In this document: positions 45,815-57,369 of the stretch, piece after piece
Numbering within the stretch: position 1 is the stretch's first letter
Layout: each line of letters begins with the position of its first letter
Source: Quillaja saponaria
Lineage: Eukaryota; Streptophyta; Magnoliopsida; Fabales; Quillajaceae
DNA length: 64,000 nt
Direction of reading: 5' to 3'
Assembly (NCBI GenBank): GCA_029379385.1
Contig: CM055611.1
Coordinates: 9,114,001-9,178,000, forward strand
The notes under the pieces: model-generated
Told to the model about the DNA's origin: nothing
Database searches by the model: none
The model's input: the letters and a program-made list of their open reading frames with translations, nothing else
Position numbers and translations under genes: made by a program

Positions 45815-46901
45815 CTTGTTTGCTTCTATTACTTCAAGGACTTCTTCGTGAAACAATAATTTGCTGCGCTTCATTGGATCTGTTGATTCTTGTTGAACAA
45901 TTTCTCTACCCATGTGTCGAATTACATTATGCATCCTTAATTTATCATGTTTATCAATAGTTACCAGAGATTTTCTTGAAGTCTCCTAATACCACCAACT
46001 GCGAAATCACTATCCTGATATATTTTTTCCACACATTCCCAAGTCTCTCCTTCAAAGAAAAATGCAATGTCGAGAAAAATCTTCTTCGCATTATTTTCCA
46101 AATCATCGTAACTACTTCTAAGCACATTAAAAATATCTACTTTAAGGTTTCTTTCATATTGATGCAACTCACTCACCCATTCTTGTATACTTCGAGGGAA
46201 CAAACCCAAACCTATTTTCTCCAAAGCCAACGGAAGGCCTTCGAAATAATCTACCACACGTTTTGACATATCAGCATAATCTATGGCCGGTACTCTGTTT
46301 TTGAATGCATGCCAACTGAACAGTTGCAGAGCTTCATGATCATTTAACTGCTTCATTCCATAAATTCTTTCGACACTATGGTTGACCAGCAAACCTTTGT
46401 TCTTTGTCGTTATAATGATTCTACTACCACCACCAAACTAATCATGCTTTCCTGCTAATTGTTTTAATTGATCTAAATTGTCAACATCATCAAGAACTAA
46501 AAGAACTTTTTTAGTGCAAAGCCTTTGCTCAATCAAACGAATTCCAGTCGCAGAATCCCCCCCTCAACTTGATATTTTTGTCATTAAGGATGTCATCAAG
46601 AAGCTTCTGTTGGAGTTGCGGAATTGAATATTCTCTTATTTTAGCAAGAAAACACGTACCTCCTTCAAATTTATGAGCAATCAAGTTATACACAGCTTTC
46701 GCAAGTGTTGTTTTGCCAATTTCACCAATCCCATGAATTCCAATCGTGCGAACATCACCTGACCCAATATCCATTAGTGATTTCACTTAAAATATGCGAG
46801 ACTTCAGTCCAACTGGGTGATCAACCACATGTAGAAGAGTGTGATTTAATTTAGTTGAGACTTCTTTGGCGGTGTTATGGAGAAAGGAATGTTCATTGTC
46901 C
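45815..46901 (-). pseudogene. TNL NB-ARC exon with four disabling lesions
   Basis: Begins at 46901 after a TTGGCAG acceptor. Motifs in order: a P-loop of GIHGIGEIGKTTLAKAVYN (usual GMGGIGKTT, so Glu replaces Gly); RNBS-A-like FLAKIREYS; kinase-2 KKVLLVLDDVD; RNBS-B GGGSRIIITTKNKGLL; GLPLAL as EGLPLALEKIG; FLDIAFFFEGE; and an MHD-type motif altered to MHN (LRMHNVIRHMGREIV). It ends at EVIEANK before GTAAG at 45814. Lesions: TAA 46789-46787, an extra base in the G run 46557-46563, TAG 46440-46438 replacing a Trp-type position, and a lost base near 45971 just before MHN. The domain binds ADP/ATP in working NLRs; this one cannot be translated whole. Confidence 0.88.
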
Positions 46902-47369
46902 CTGCCAATAACTATTTCAGATAAATCACTACAAAAGCTAATTAGAGAAGGATAATTATAAGATCAGAGGAAATGAATTTTTAATTCATGTTGAGATTTG
47001 ATGGGATTTACGATAGCAGCCCACATTAGAATAAAAAGGAATTAGTGGATTATATATATATAAATTGAATTAGTTTTATATTTAGTCACCTTATTTTAGT
47101 TAGGAAAACCTTGTCATACTCAAATTCTCACGTAATAGTTGTATTAAGTGATTAGATGAATTTTATTTATTGAATTTATTTTTTAAAATAATTTAAATAT
47201 TTAATTATATGTATATTATATAGTAGAAGATTTCAAGGGTCTATTGGTTTTTATAATAGCATAGATATAATTGATGTACATATCAAAAATTATAATTAAT
47301 CAAAAATAATACTCCATGTTAATGACAATAAATATTCGATAGAATTCATCATCATAGGGTTTGACTAGC

Positions 47370-48500
47370 TTAAGGGAAGAATCTTTTGATTTTCTTAAAT
47401 ACCCTAATGAGCTATTATAATTATATAGTTATCTTTAGTTGTTATTTTGTTACAAATAAACTTTTTTTTCTTTTTTTCTCCATTTTAATATCAATAGGAT
47501 TGTAATTGTTTTAGAATTAATAATTTCTTTTATTAATTCTTTTTAATCATAATAAATTTTAATTTTTTCTATAACTATATATCAATATTAGTTAAGATTA
47601 AGTTTATCAATTTTTTTTTGCTTAATAAGTTTCTAATAATCATAATTTTTTAAATTCTTCTCAAATTTATGAATTAAAATTATAAAAAATTACTATGAAT
47701 TAAAGAAATATTAAGAGTTTTTTCAAGATTATAATATTATTGTTTTAAGCTTTTAATAATTATAAATTTTTATATATATTTTTCAATTATTATATGTCAA
47801 TATTAGTTAGATTGATTTTTTTTTCTTTAATAGGTTTCTAATAATTATAATTTTTTTTAGTTCTTCTCAAATTAATGAATTATTTTTTTAAATGGTATGA
47901 ATTAAAAAAATAAAATGAAGAGTATAGTTTTCATGATTATAAATATTATTGTTTTAATTTTTAATTATCTTAAGAATTAAAAATATATATATAATTTATG
48001 AGTTTAATTTTTTTTAATAAAAAATTTATTTATTTGTTTATGATATAAAAAAATGGTTAGTAGAAGAAATTTACCCCTATGAGTTTTTACCATGACATAA
48101 AATACTTTTTAGTTGTAATTTTGCTTTTATTTTATTTTATTTCTTTCCAAATTCTTCTCTATTTTAATATTAATAGGATTATGATTATTTTTTAACCATT
48201 GATATTTTTTTTTTCCTAATTCTTTTTAATTTTAATAGGATATATTACAAACAAGATTCACACACAACGCGCATGTGATGAAAAAGCTAGTAAAAACTAA
48301 AAAATATATAAAATAAAAACTCATAAGGTATTTAAGAAAATAAAATTTAATAATATTGAGAAAAATTAGTAAAAGAAAAAAATCAATAGTCCTAAAATAA
48401 TTATAATCCTATAGATATTAAAATGACGCAAAATAATAACTAAAGATAACTATGTAATAATATAACTCATAAGGGTATTTAAGAAAATAAAAATTTATAT
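47370..48500. repeat. Imperfect inverted repeat, ~1.1 kb, in intron 1
   Basis: TAGTTATCTTTAGTTGTTAT near 47425 is mirrored by ATAACTAAAGATAACTA near 48435. Further matching pairs are AATAGGATTGTAATTGTTTTAG near 47494 (read up to 20 bases) with its complement near 48390, and TTTTCTTAAATACC near 47390 with its complement near 48480. A third, direct partial copy lies at about 48100-48245. It resembles a foldback or MITE-type element. Confidence 0.6.
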
Positions 48501-48513
48501 CATTAACCCACTT

Positions 48514-48658
48514 ATATATAGGGTAGCGCTATGTGCACTACCCCAAATTTATATGTGAACTACAAGTAAGGGAGATGATGTTTATTTTTTTTTGTCTTTT
48601 AGTTCTCTTGTAGTGCACCTAACATTTTTTTTAGTCCACATATCAATACCCTATATAT
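48514..48658. mobile_element. Small MITE, 145 bp, with TIRs
   Basis: The left end ATATATAGGGTAGCGCTATG... and the right end, read in reverse, ATATATAGGGTATTGATATG... share about 20 of 26 positions and both continue to a (G/C)ACTA. The short interior contains a second inverted pair (GTGCACTA / TAGTGCAC). The ends and TA-rich flanks suggest a Stowaway/mariner-like insertion; the target duplication cannot be fixed in (TA)n sequence. Confidence 0.62.
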
Positions 48659-48703
48659 ATAGTATAGATGTATCATTTTTAATTTTATTCTAATTTCTGT
48701 TGA

Positions 48704-48728
48704 TATATATATATATATATATATATAT
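48704..48728. repeat. (AT)n microsatellite
   Basis: About twelve AT dinucleotides in a row. Confidence 0.9.
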
Positions 48729-49447
48729 GAAAATAACTATCCTTAAAAAAATATATATTATAGGCATTATCATGATACAAAATATTTTTAAAATCATATT
48801 TTATAAAAAAATAAAATAAAATAAATATATCTTTTGTTAATATTTGCTTTCATTTTTATTATTATTATTTTATTTTATTTTGTATAAGCAAGTGAAATGA
48901 AGTCAATTTAAATTTTTTATAAAAGAAAAAATTGTAAAATTTTTATGTTTACAAAAATATAAAATAAAAGCTTTTTTGATAATAGAAGAGGGTTGACAGA
49001 GGTGGTGATTAGGCAATTTAAAATTTTCTATTTTGCTCAAATTTTTGCTTATCTGTAATACTATTATCACTCATTTAAAGTAGAATAATCATTCTTTAAT
49101 GTGATTAAATGTTTATTTTTAATAATTTTTGGTCTTATCTAATGACATGCACCAAACAGTTGATTCAACGAGATACGGCAAAAAAAATTATTCAATTGTT
49201 CTTATAAGGTATGCCAAATACAACTTTAGGTTTAAATTTGTTCTATGAAAGACCGGCATACAAACTTTACAATGATATAAGAATCTCTATTAGTCTTAAA
49301 ATTATAAAAGATAGCCCCTAATTAAAATAAGAAAGATAAACTGAGATAATTAATCAAAATATTAATTAAATAATTAACAATAAAAATGGATTGATTTCTA
49401 ATAGTTATAGTCTATCAAATCACAGGACAATATATAATAAAAATTAC

Positions 49448-49935
49448 CCGTTTTTGAACTCCACACCAGCCAAGTCGGCCGCTTCTTCAAGAGCCAGCTT
49501 CCAGTTATCCACTTTCATCTTATCACTTTCAAATTCTTTTTCATGCTTAGCCATGTCATGTCCAAAACTTCCAGATTGGTGCTTGCGTATTTCCGTCGGC
49601 TCCACCTCATAAAACACAGGCAAAACGAACTGTTTCTTTTCTCTCCTGCACTTGATGATATGGACAAGTTCTTCAAGGCACCAAGAGGAGGATGCATAAT
49701 GTTTGGAGAAAATAATTATAGAAATCCTTGATTCCCAAACAGCTTTGAGAAGAGCTGGTGAAATCTCAGCCCCTCTCTTAAGCTCCATGTCATCTTTGAA
49801 GGATTGGATTCCCCTTCTCGTCAACTCTTCATAGAGATGACCTAAAAACTTGTTGCGAGTGTCTTCACCTCTAAAACTCAGGAACACATTGTAATTCCAT
49901 TTTTCCGTTGAGGAATCGACGATTTGTTCTGTCAT
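49448..49935 (-). CDS. TNL exon 1: TIR domain
   Basis: ATG at 49935 (MTEQIVDSSTEKWNYNVFLS), the first Met of an open frame with about 163 codons. TIR motifs: YNVFLSFRGEDTRNKFLGHL (TIR-1), a DDMELKRGAEISPALLKAV segment, ISIIIFSKHYASSSWCLEEL (TIR-2/αD region), and LPVFYEVEPTEIRKHQSGSF. The conserved catalytic Glu lies in the SSWCLEEL stretch, so NADase-type chemistry is plausible for this domain alone. The exon ends before a GGTAATT donor at 49447. This is the only domain exon of the locus with no lesion; read-through into the intron stops at once, so a TIR-only product is conceivable. Confidence 0.88.
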
Positions 49936-50056
49936 AATTGTATATCTCTGATCTGATATTAGTTTTAGCCAAAGTAGAAAGCATTGCCAAACTAATCCTT
50001 CATGAGATTCCTTATTGTAAGGAGGAGTGGGTTGGTGCGAGCTAGCTGGCTTTTGT

Positions 50057-50064
50057 TTTATAGT
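50057..50064 (-). promoter_or_regulatory. Candidate TATA box of the TNL
   Basis: CTATAAAA on the minus strand, about 122 bp upstream of the exon-1 ATG, a plausible distance for a short 5' UTR. No transcript evidence is available here. Confidence 0.45.
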
Positions 50065-53000
50065 GCTTCATTATCTTCATTATTGTTCTCCTATGATTGT
50101 TAATAATTAAAAAGTAACAATGATAAGTTATTGAGTAATTATAGTTACATTTATTGATAATATATAAATTTTTTTGTTAACTAACAAAATTTAAAACCGT
50201 GAGCGCCGTTCATATTATAGACCTGAGACCGTAGCTGTAAAATATAGGATTTGAGGGTGAAATGGAATAATCAATGGTGAGTCATCTGACGTTGTCTTGA
50301 TTAGAAAATATGAAATAATACATTATAGTCTGATCTGATTATGAATTATGTAAATCAAGCAGCCAAATTTGAATGCCAAGAAATCTCATATATAATAGAT
50401 AATTTTATGTATAGAAAGTTCTATACAAGTTCATGCATCATAATCTAAAAAGTTTTACTTATTTTTTATTCCTAACCCAAGAAAAGACGATGGAGAAAAA
50501 GAAAAACAAAGACACAGCTATTTTTGGGACCTTAAGTCTTCAACAAACTTATAACGTAATCGTTAACTACAATTTTTTAATTAATTGAAATTTACAACTT
50601 TGCCCTCCATTCAACGTTTTAAATTAAAGTATTACGGACTAATTGCCATTTCCACATGCAAGGATGTATATTTTATATCTTTGAACTTTGATATGAAAGG
50701 TGTCTAAGAATAATTAGACCGTATATCATAAGAGGGCTAATTTTATCACGCGAATGTTTGAAAAAATTTATTATGCATGCAATCAATTATATAATTATAG
50801 ACTTTTAAAAAGAATTAACGACTAATTTACGCGTTGGTTAAATTTTATTACTGATGTAGGGACTAAACCGCAAAAATTGGAAAACTTGTGACATGGCTGG
50901 AATTCCAAAAATTCTCAATGAGAGGGTCTAAGGGGTCATTTTGGGCTGGTTTTCTTCTCCCTTAAGTTGTATATATGAGTTTGGATGGTGAGAAAAACGC
51001 CGTGGTTGTCGAGAAAGGGTATAGAGAGAGAAAGTGAGATTTTGATGGTTTACGTTGTTTTCTTGGTTATGACTCACACTTGCCAAGTTTTTGTATTTTG
51101 TTTTCATTAATAAAATTTTAAGGACTGAACCAAGTCCTACTTAAGTTTGGGTTAAAAAAAATTATTGGAAATCCTCTTGAGCTTGTTCTCTTCACTAATC
51201 CAGCCTTGCATGTGAGTATTGAGCAAGGATTCTCGGTGAATTGGTGAAACCTGTGAGCCTAGACAAAGAAGCTGTGAGAAAACTAGTGTTTTGTGTGATT
51301 TGAACTTTAAACCACCCTTGAACTTGAAGATTGAAGTGAATTGAACCATTTGGAGGCACAATTGGAGGCTTAATTGAGAAGGAAGATTAGACCCAAGAGA
51401 AGAAAGTTTGACCAAGAAGCAAGTGTTTGGTTGTGTAGGAGGACAGAGAAAAATTCGAGGAGTTTGGTTGATTTTGTGTGATTCTTTATTTTTGTAGGTA
51501 GATGTGTGTGCGTCTTGGAAATGGTGATTTTTGGTGTGTGTACATGAAAATTCTCTTTTACTCTAAAAAACTCTTCTGTGAGCATGCATACTATATTTGT
51601 GAAATATCCTATGAAGCTATGTTGAAAATCTGTGTGGAATTGTGTATCATGTGGAAGTGTGATTTTTATAATTATGAAAATGTATGTTTGGACCGATTGG
51701 TAGTGAACTATTATAATCGATGAATTCGTTGAATAGCCTATGTACAAGTGAGAGTAATATGTGACTTCTTGCTTCCTAACCCGGGATCCACGACTAGAAA
51801 GAGGTTTTGACCCTTAAGTTAACTCACATAAGGCCTTGATTCGGCTAGGGATGTTGTTCTACTGGCTAACCCAATCATTTAGAGTCCTTTGCATTTCATA
51901 ATTATGTTTTGCACTCATACACTACATTCTTTGATTTAACAAAGTGGACACCAATTTTTGTTGAAAATCTGTGTACATGCATCTACTGAGATTTTTCTCA
52001 CATGTTTTATAACTTAGTGTCTCAGATTGATTGGGTGTGTTTGTGGGAAATCGAGATGTGGATGTACATGTTTGGGAATGCGTTGTGGTGGTATATGGTA
52101 CAACTATTTGGATGATACATGTGCAAGCACAGGACATGTTCTTGACTGGAACGTACTTTGTTAGTTGGTCTGGTTCATTCATTGAGGATCTCCCGATGGA
52201 GGACTTAGAGTTTGAGAAGGATCCAGTGATTGAGGAGATAGAGGAGGATGAGGATGAGGATCTTAAGATGGACGTGGGCTCAGACAGGAACGAGGTTATA
52301 GATGCAGGATTCAAATGTTGGGCTAAGCTGTTGTGGTTATTTTTAGCATGAGTCTCTTATGAAACGGTGATCACATGAAGTTTTCATAAGCCTCGATTGG
52401 GAGATCTGTGTCGTACTTAGGGTATGTTGGGTGTCAGTCTCAGATTCGAGACTACGTATTATTTGGTGGGAATTAGGGGTTGATTTGGGCTTACGTATTT
52501 TATTTTGGCCGGATATGGGAATTCGAGTATTTGTGTTATCCATATTACTTGATGTTAATTTTAACCTGTTCTCAAAGAAGTGAAAAATTTGTAATATGGT
52601 GTAAATATTATAAAAGGGTTGTATAAAACTATTGTAAATATACGTATAGCTTATATTTTTTTTAGATATGTGCTTTCGTATATTGGAATATATGATTTAT
52701 GGCCATTAGGATTAAATATGTGTTAGTTAACTCTTATATGATTCTTACTGATTTGGAGTGTTAATTTGCTGCATTTAATCGTCATTTTTGGTGTATTTAT
52801 ATTTGTGGTCATAATGTGTCTTAATAGATCTGTAAGAAATTAGGTTGGTGGTGTAAGTGATATTTTTGTATGTTGTTTGGATAATATTATATTATGAAGA
52901 AAAAGAAAAAAAAAAACATGCGAGTTTATGATTGAAATGGTAATATCATATGTATAATATACAAGGGCGAGCTCAACTATCTAAAGAAAAAAGAACTCTG

Positions 53001-54574
53001 CATTTATTCATAGATAAAATGATGCGAAATCAATTGATAATTTAATCAAAAGGCAATTAAAGAGATGATCGAGAGGCAACAGTATTAATTCATCAAAAAC
53101 TTCTTAACAACGTAATATTAGGGGTCATTATATAGACTTTTAGAAAAAACTCCAATGGCATAAAAAGTAAATTTAAAATCCTAATAAAATAAAGCTCTAA
53201 TGATATAAAGATAAATATAGAATTCTAATAAGAAAAAAACTAATAGCTCCTAGTAATACTAAAATACTACTAATTTATCCCTGATTCTAATATTATATAA
53301 TTTAAGTATTGTTAAATTATAAATCATAAATCTTATTATTCTATTCTCCACCATTCTCACTTCCTTGGGAAAAATCTATCATCGAGTTCTGAAATGAGAA
53401 AGGACGATGGTCTTATGAATAAAATCTTGCGGCAAGGTCTGCAATATTATTAACAAAAAACTGGCTATAAGAACTTTGTTGAGAACCTTGAATACTCAAA
53501 AATTTAACAGTGTGTTTGGAATGAAAACTACACTTATAGAGGAGGTGTAGTGTTGACTAACGGAACCTTGAACACTTGAACCTTTAACAATGTGCACTAC
53601 AATTAAAAGAGGTGTAGTGTTGACTAACATAACTTGTTCTAATTCTTGTTTTTTTGCCTCAAACGATATTAACTATCATTATTGACTCTTGAAGTATAAT
53701 ATCACAATTTTTAACCAAATGAGTAATGATTTCTTGTGAAGTCATTTCATCATGCCTTGAATCATTGCATTTCGAGGTGGTAGAATGCTCTAGACATTAT
53801 GTCATTTCATGTAATGTATTTTAAAATTTAACTCAAAATCTCTTAAACATTGTTCAAATTCATGTAATGCATTCCTTGCAACATTTAACTTGACATTCTT
53901 ATATATCTTTTAAGAAGCCAAGACTTGTGAATTTGGGGAGAAACAATAGTATGACTATATTGAAGGTCAAAAAGACACTATAAGTGATAAATTAAGTATA
54001 AAAGATAGCATATCAAAACATACATTTCTAAGCAAAATTTCATAAAAAGAACCTAGAAATTGAATTCGAGACATCGAAATACCTTGGAAAGCTCTCCAAG
54101 TATGTTAAAAAAGGCTGAAATAGGTTGAATCGGGTTGTGGGCTAAATATGAGTTAATGGGTCGAATATGAGATTGGGTTGACAAAGCCGGCTAGGCAATT
54201 TTGGACCTAAATTGTTAAGCTAGGTTGCTAGAAGAGGCTGGAAATAGAATTGGGATGCAAGGCATAAGTTGGAGCTCCTGGCTGGGCACTGGCTTAGTTG
54301 GATGGGTTATATAGGTGGGTGATAAGTCAGCAAATGGGTTATGGGCTAATGGCTGAGCTATATTGGTAGGCCAAGTTAGGTAGAGGACTGAAGTGGATAG
54401 TGGGTCACCGGTATAGTTCGAGTCTTATCTAGGTCAGGATTTGATGGGTACAAATTGATTCTTATAAAGGTAGGGTCAAGATAGGGTTTCGTTTGTAGGC
54501 CAGACTCTTATCGAGTAAAGCGCCTAGATCCAGAAACAAGTTAAAGGCACACGGGGTGCACGTCTGGTAGTAGA
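50065..54574. other. Intergenic / unclassified repeat-like sequence
   Basis: 50065-50800 is AT-rich without genes. 50850-52560 has higher GC and reads like the LTR/UTR part of an unclassified retrotransposon on the plus strand; it includes a small acidic frame at 52196-52351 (IEEIEEDEDEDLKMDVG) that I cannot place. 52900-53700 is AT-rich with two copies of GAGGTGTAGTGTTGACTAAC (about 53544 and 53609). 54100-54450 is G-rich on the plus strand with repeated GGGTT-type words. No confident coding gene seen. Confidence 0.5.
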
Positions 54575-54859
54575 TGATAGGTTCTTTTCTAAAATCTAAA
54601 AAAGTTAAAGTAGAAGGAAGAAAAGAGAGTAGAATATTGAGAGAGAAATAAGAATTCACTAACATTCAAGATAATCAATACAGAAAAGTAGAGTTGTCTT
54701 ATGTAGGCTACAATTCTCCATGAAACAGAATTCCTTCTAGCTAACAAACTAGCAAGCTAGCCAAAACTAAAAGGAAAAGCTGGTGAGTAATTATAATTAA
54801 CAGATAACAGATATGGGTCTTAAGAATACTAAGCCCATTTTATAAAAAGAACTCTATCA
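54575..54859 (-). mobile_element. 3' LTR of the second gypsy (Reina-like) element
   Basis: In minus sense it starts TGATAG (54859) and ends CTATCA (54575), perfect short inverted ends, 285 bp. It lies just after a purine tract and about 100 bp after the Pol end. The partner LTR would be beyond 64000, so the limits rest on the inverted ends only. Short LTRs fit the Reina clade. Confidence 0.65.
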
Positions 54860-54864
54860 AATAT

Positions 54865-54897
54865 CCTCTTTCCCCTCCCCTCCTCCCCCTTCCCCTT
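54865..54897 (-). other. Polypurine tract of the second gypsy element
   Basis: 33 consecutive purines on the minus strand (G-rich, starting AAGGGGAAGGGGG), immediately before the LTR: the plus-strand priming site. Confidence 0.82.
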
Positions 54898-54959
54898 ACA
54901 GTACATTTGTCCTTAAGTGTTACCAATTGAAGTTACAAGAAAATAGGGGAAACTGGGAT

Positions 54960-56200
54960 TGGAACTAAGTCAGATTCATCCATGTAGCATCTTCAAGAAA
55001 GATGTAAGCCCACTACACTAGGACTTGGGTTATTGCTCTGCTATGCTTCTTAACAAATTGTCTATCTAGGAGTACTTGAGGTTTAAGAATCAAAGTGCCT
55101 TGTTTAGTAAAGTTTGGCAATTCTGAACTGACAAGGACATTACCTACATGCTGCTTCAACTGAGAAATGCGGAAAGTGGGATGGATTCTGGCAGTAAGTG
55201 GTAGAGCCAACAGGTAAGCAACTTGACCCACCTTTTTTACCATCATGAAGGGCATGTGGTACTTATAACCCAACTTCAGAGAGGGCTTTTTGGCTACTAA
55301 AACTTACCTGTATGGTTGCAATTTCAGATAAACCCAGTCACCAACTTCCAACTGCTTATCTTTTTTTTTTTTTATTTGTTTGAGCTATCATCCTATCTTG
55401 AGCTCTCAAAAGATTATGTTTGAGCAGCTTAAGGGTGTTTTCCCTATTTTTTAAGGACCTATCCACAATGTTATTAGAGAATCTTCAAGCACATAAGGAA
55501 GGTGTAGAAGGTGTGCTTTCCTATAAAGTACTTCATATGGGGTTGTTTGTATGGAGGAATGGAGAGTGGTATTATACCAATACTTTGCTAGAGGCAACCA
55601 TAAGGACCACTTTTGAGGCTTTTTAGGCAATCATGCACCTCAATTAAGTTTCTAGGCATTTGTTCACAACTTCTAATTGCCCATCTGACTGAGGATGATA
55701 GGCAATGGACCTATTCAACCTTCTCCCCATCTTAGACATCATTCCTTCCCAAAATGAACTGAGGAAGACTTTATCTCTGTATGAAATTATGGTTCTAGGA
55801 AAATCATGTTGTTTAAAGATGTTGTCTATAAAAGCATATGCTTCTAATGAAGCACTGAAACGATATGATAGTGGAATGAAATAAGCATACTTGCTTAATC
55901 TATCTACTACCATTAGAATAACTTCCTTTCTATATGACCTAGGCAATCCCTTCTATAAAATCCATTGCCACACTTGACCATACCCTTACTAGAATAGGTA
56001 ATGGTTGCAATAAGCCTGCAGAGCAGTAGCACATATTTGGTTCTCTGGCACACTTGGCATTCTCTGATGAATTGCTTAGTATTTCTTCCTATTCCCTTTT
56101 AGTAATAGACTGATTTAAGCTTGGTCAAAGTTGGTTGATACCCTGAATGGCCAGCTACAACATTAGCATAGAAATAGTGGAATATTTTAGTTCTCAGGTT
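54960..56200 (-). pseudogene. Gypsy 2 integrase and chromodomain region, broken
   Basis: The integrase core (55946-55644) has ILMVVDRLSKYAYFIPLS, then FPRTIISYRDKVFLSSFW (the usual SDRD now SYRD) and IAYHPQSDGQLEVVNKCLE with the catalytic Glu. The C-terminal part, 55273-55013, has YKYHMPFMMVKKVGQVAYLL, ALPLTARIHPTFRISQLKQH and LDRQFVKKHSRAITQVLV. EDATWMN at about 54985 is the remnant chromodomain end. Between them (about 55640-55280) the frame is broken. The IHPTF..SQLK pattern and Q.LVQW...ATWE fit a chromovirus. Confidence 0.85.
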
Positions 56201-56599
56201 AGGAGTCTTACCCACTACTAACTTCCCTTTCCTCTTTAACTAACCATCCTCCCACTCATATTTTAGAAGAGCAGTGGGTCTGTTTCTTGGATTGTATGAT
56301 GTTCATCAATGTACGTTCTTCCTGCTAAGATTGTTTAATCCAGTCTAGCAAATCAATTATAATTCCACTTATTGCCATGAGCATTGGTACTTCCTCTTCA
56401 ACCTCACTTTCTCTTCCAACTCTAGATAAGGCATCAGCAACTTTGTTTGTCTTGCCTTTCTTATATTTAATTTCATAATCATATCTCATCATCTTTGTAA
56501 GCCAAGCTTGTTGAGCAAGTGTGGAAATCTTCTGCTCTAGTAGATGCTTAAGGCTTTGGTGGTCTGTTTGATCACAAAGTGCCTACCAATCAAATATGC

Positions 56600-57369
56600 A
56601 CTCTATTTTCTGACTGCAAACAAGATAGCTAACATCTCTTTTTCATAAGCAGATAGACTTATATGTTTACTAGATAATGTCTTGCTTATATTAGCCAAGG
56701 GCTTTCCATTTTGCACCAACATTGCCCCTATTCCCACATCAGATGCATCAATTTCTATGTTAAATACTTGGTTAAAGTCAAGTATTGCTAAAACTTGTGA
56801 TAAGTACATGGCTTCGTTCAGTTCTTCAAAAGCCTTTTGAGCTTCCTCACTCCACTGGAACCCATTTTTACATAGCAGTGTTGTAAATGGTTGTGCAATC
56901 TTTCCATAATTCTTTACAAACCATTTATAATAACCTGTAAGCCCAAAGAACCCCCTAAGTTCCTTAACAGTCTTAGGAATATGCCATTCCTTCATGCAAC
57001 TTATCATCCTATCATCTGTAGATACTCCATTCTTATAGACTATGCGTCCTAGATACTCCACTTGGTTGGAAGCAAAAGAGCATTTACTCTTTTTTACAAA
57101 TAACTGATGGTTTCTGGGTAACTAAAATGTTATCCTAAGTTGTTGAAGATAGAAGGACCATCTGCTGCTATAGACTAAAATATCATATAAAAAACATCAT
57201 AATAAACTTCCTCAAATATTTCTTAAACACTGCATTCATCGAGCTTTGAAAGGTAGATGGTACATTGGTGAGTCTAAAAGGCATTAATGTAAACTCATAA
57301 TGCCCATTGTGAGACCTAAAGGTTATCTTATGAATATCAAGTGGATACATTTTTATCTAATGGTTACCT
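56600..57369 (-). pseudogene. Gypsy 2 reverse transcriptase (C-terminal) and RNase H, broken
   Basis: From 57369: IHKITFRSHNGHYEFTLMPF and TNVPSTFQSSMNAVFKKYLR (RT palm), then a damaged YxDD region near 57180. The open frame 57061-56603 gives MEYLGRIVYKNGVSTDDRMI, LRGFFGLTGYYKWFVKNYG and RNase H (IDASDVGIGAMLVQNGKPLA, SAYEKEMLAILFAVRK). Interrupted at 57369/57370 by a long-inverted-repeat element; the RT N-terminus resumes at 60144. Confidence 0.86.

Larger units (their letters stand above)
46902..49447 (-). other. TNL intron 1, AT-rich, with repeats
   Basis: Bounded by the GGTAATT donor at 49447 and the TTGGCAG acceptor at 46902. Mostly A/T. It contains an imperfect inverted-repeat structure (about 47370-48500), a small MITE (48514-48658) and an (AT)n run. 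No coding signal seen. Confidence 0.7.

Noticed and set aside
48704..48728. (AT)n run as a possible origin or regulatory site
   Set aside because: Simple microsatellite in an AT-rich intron; nothing else supports a function.
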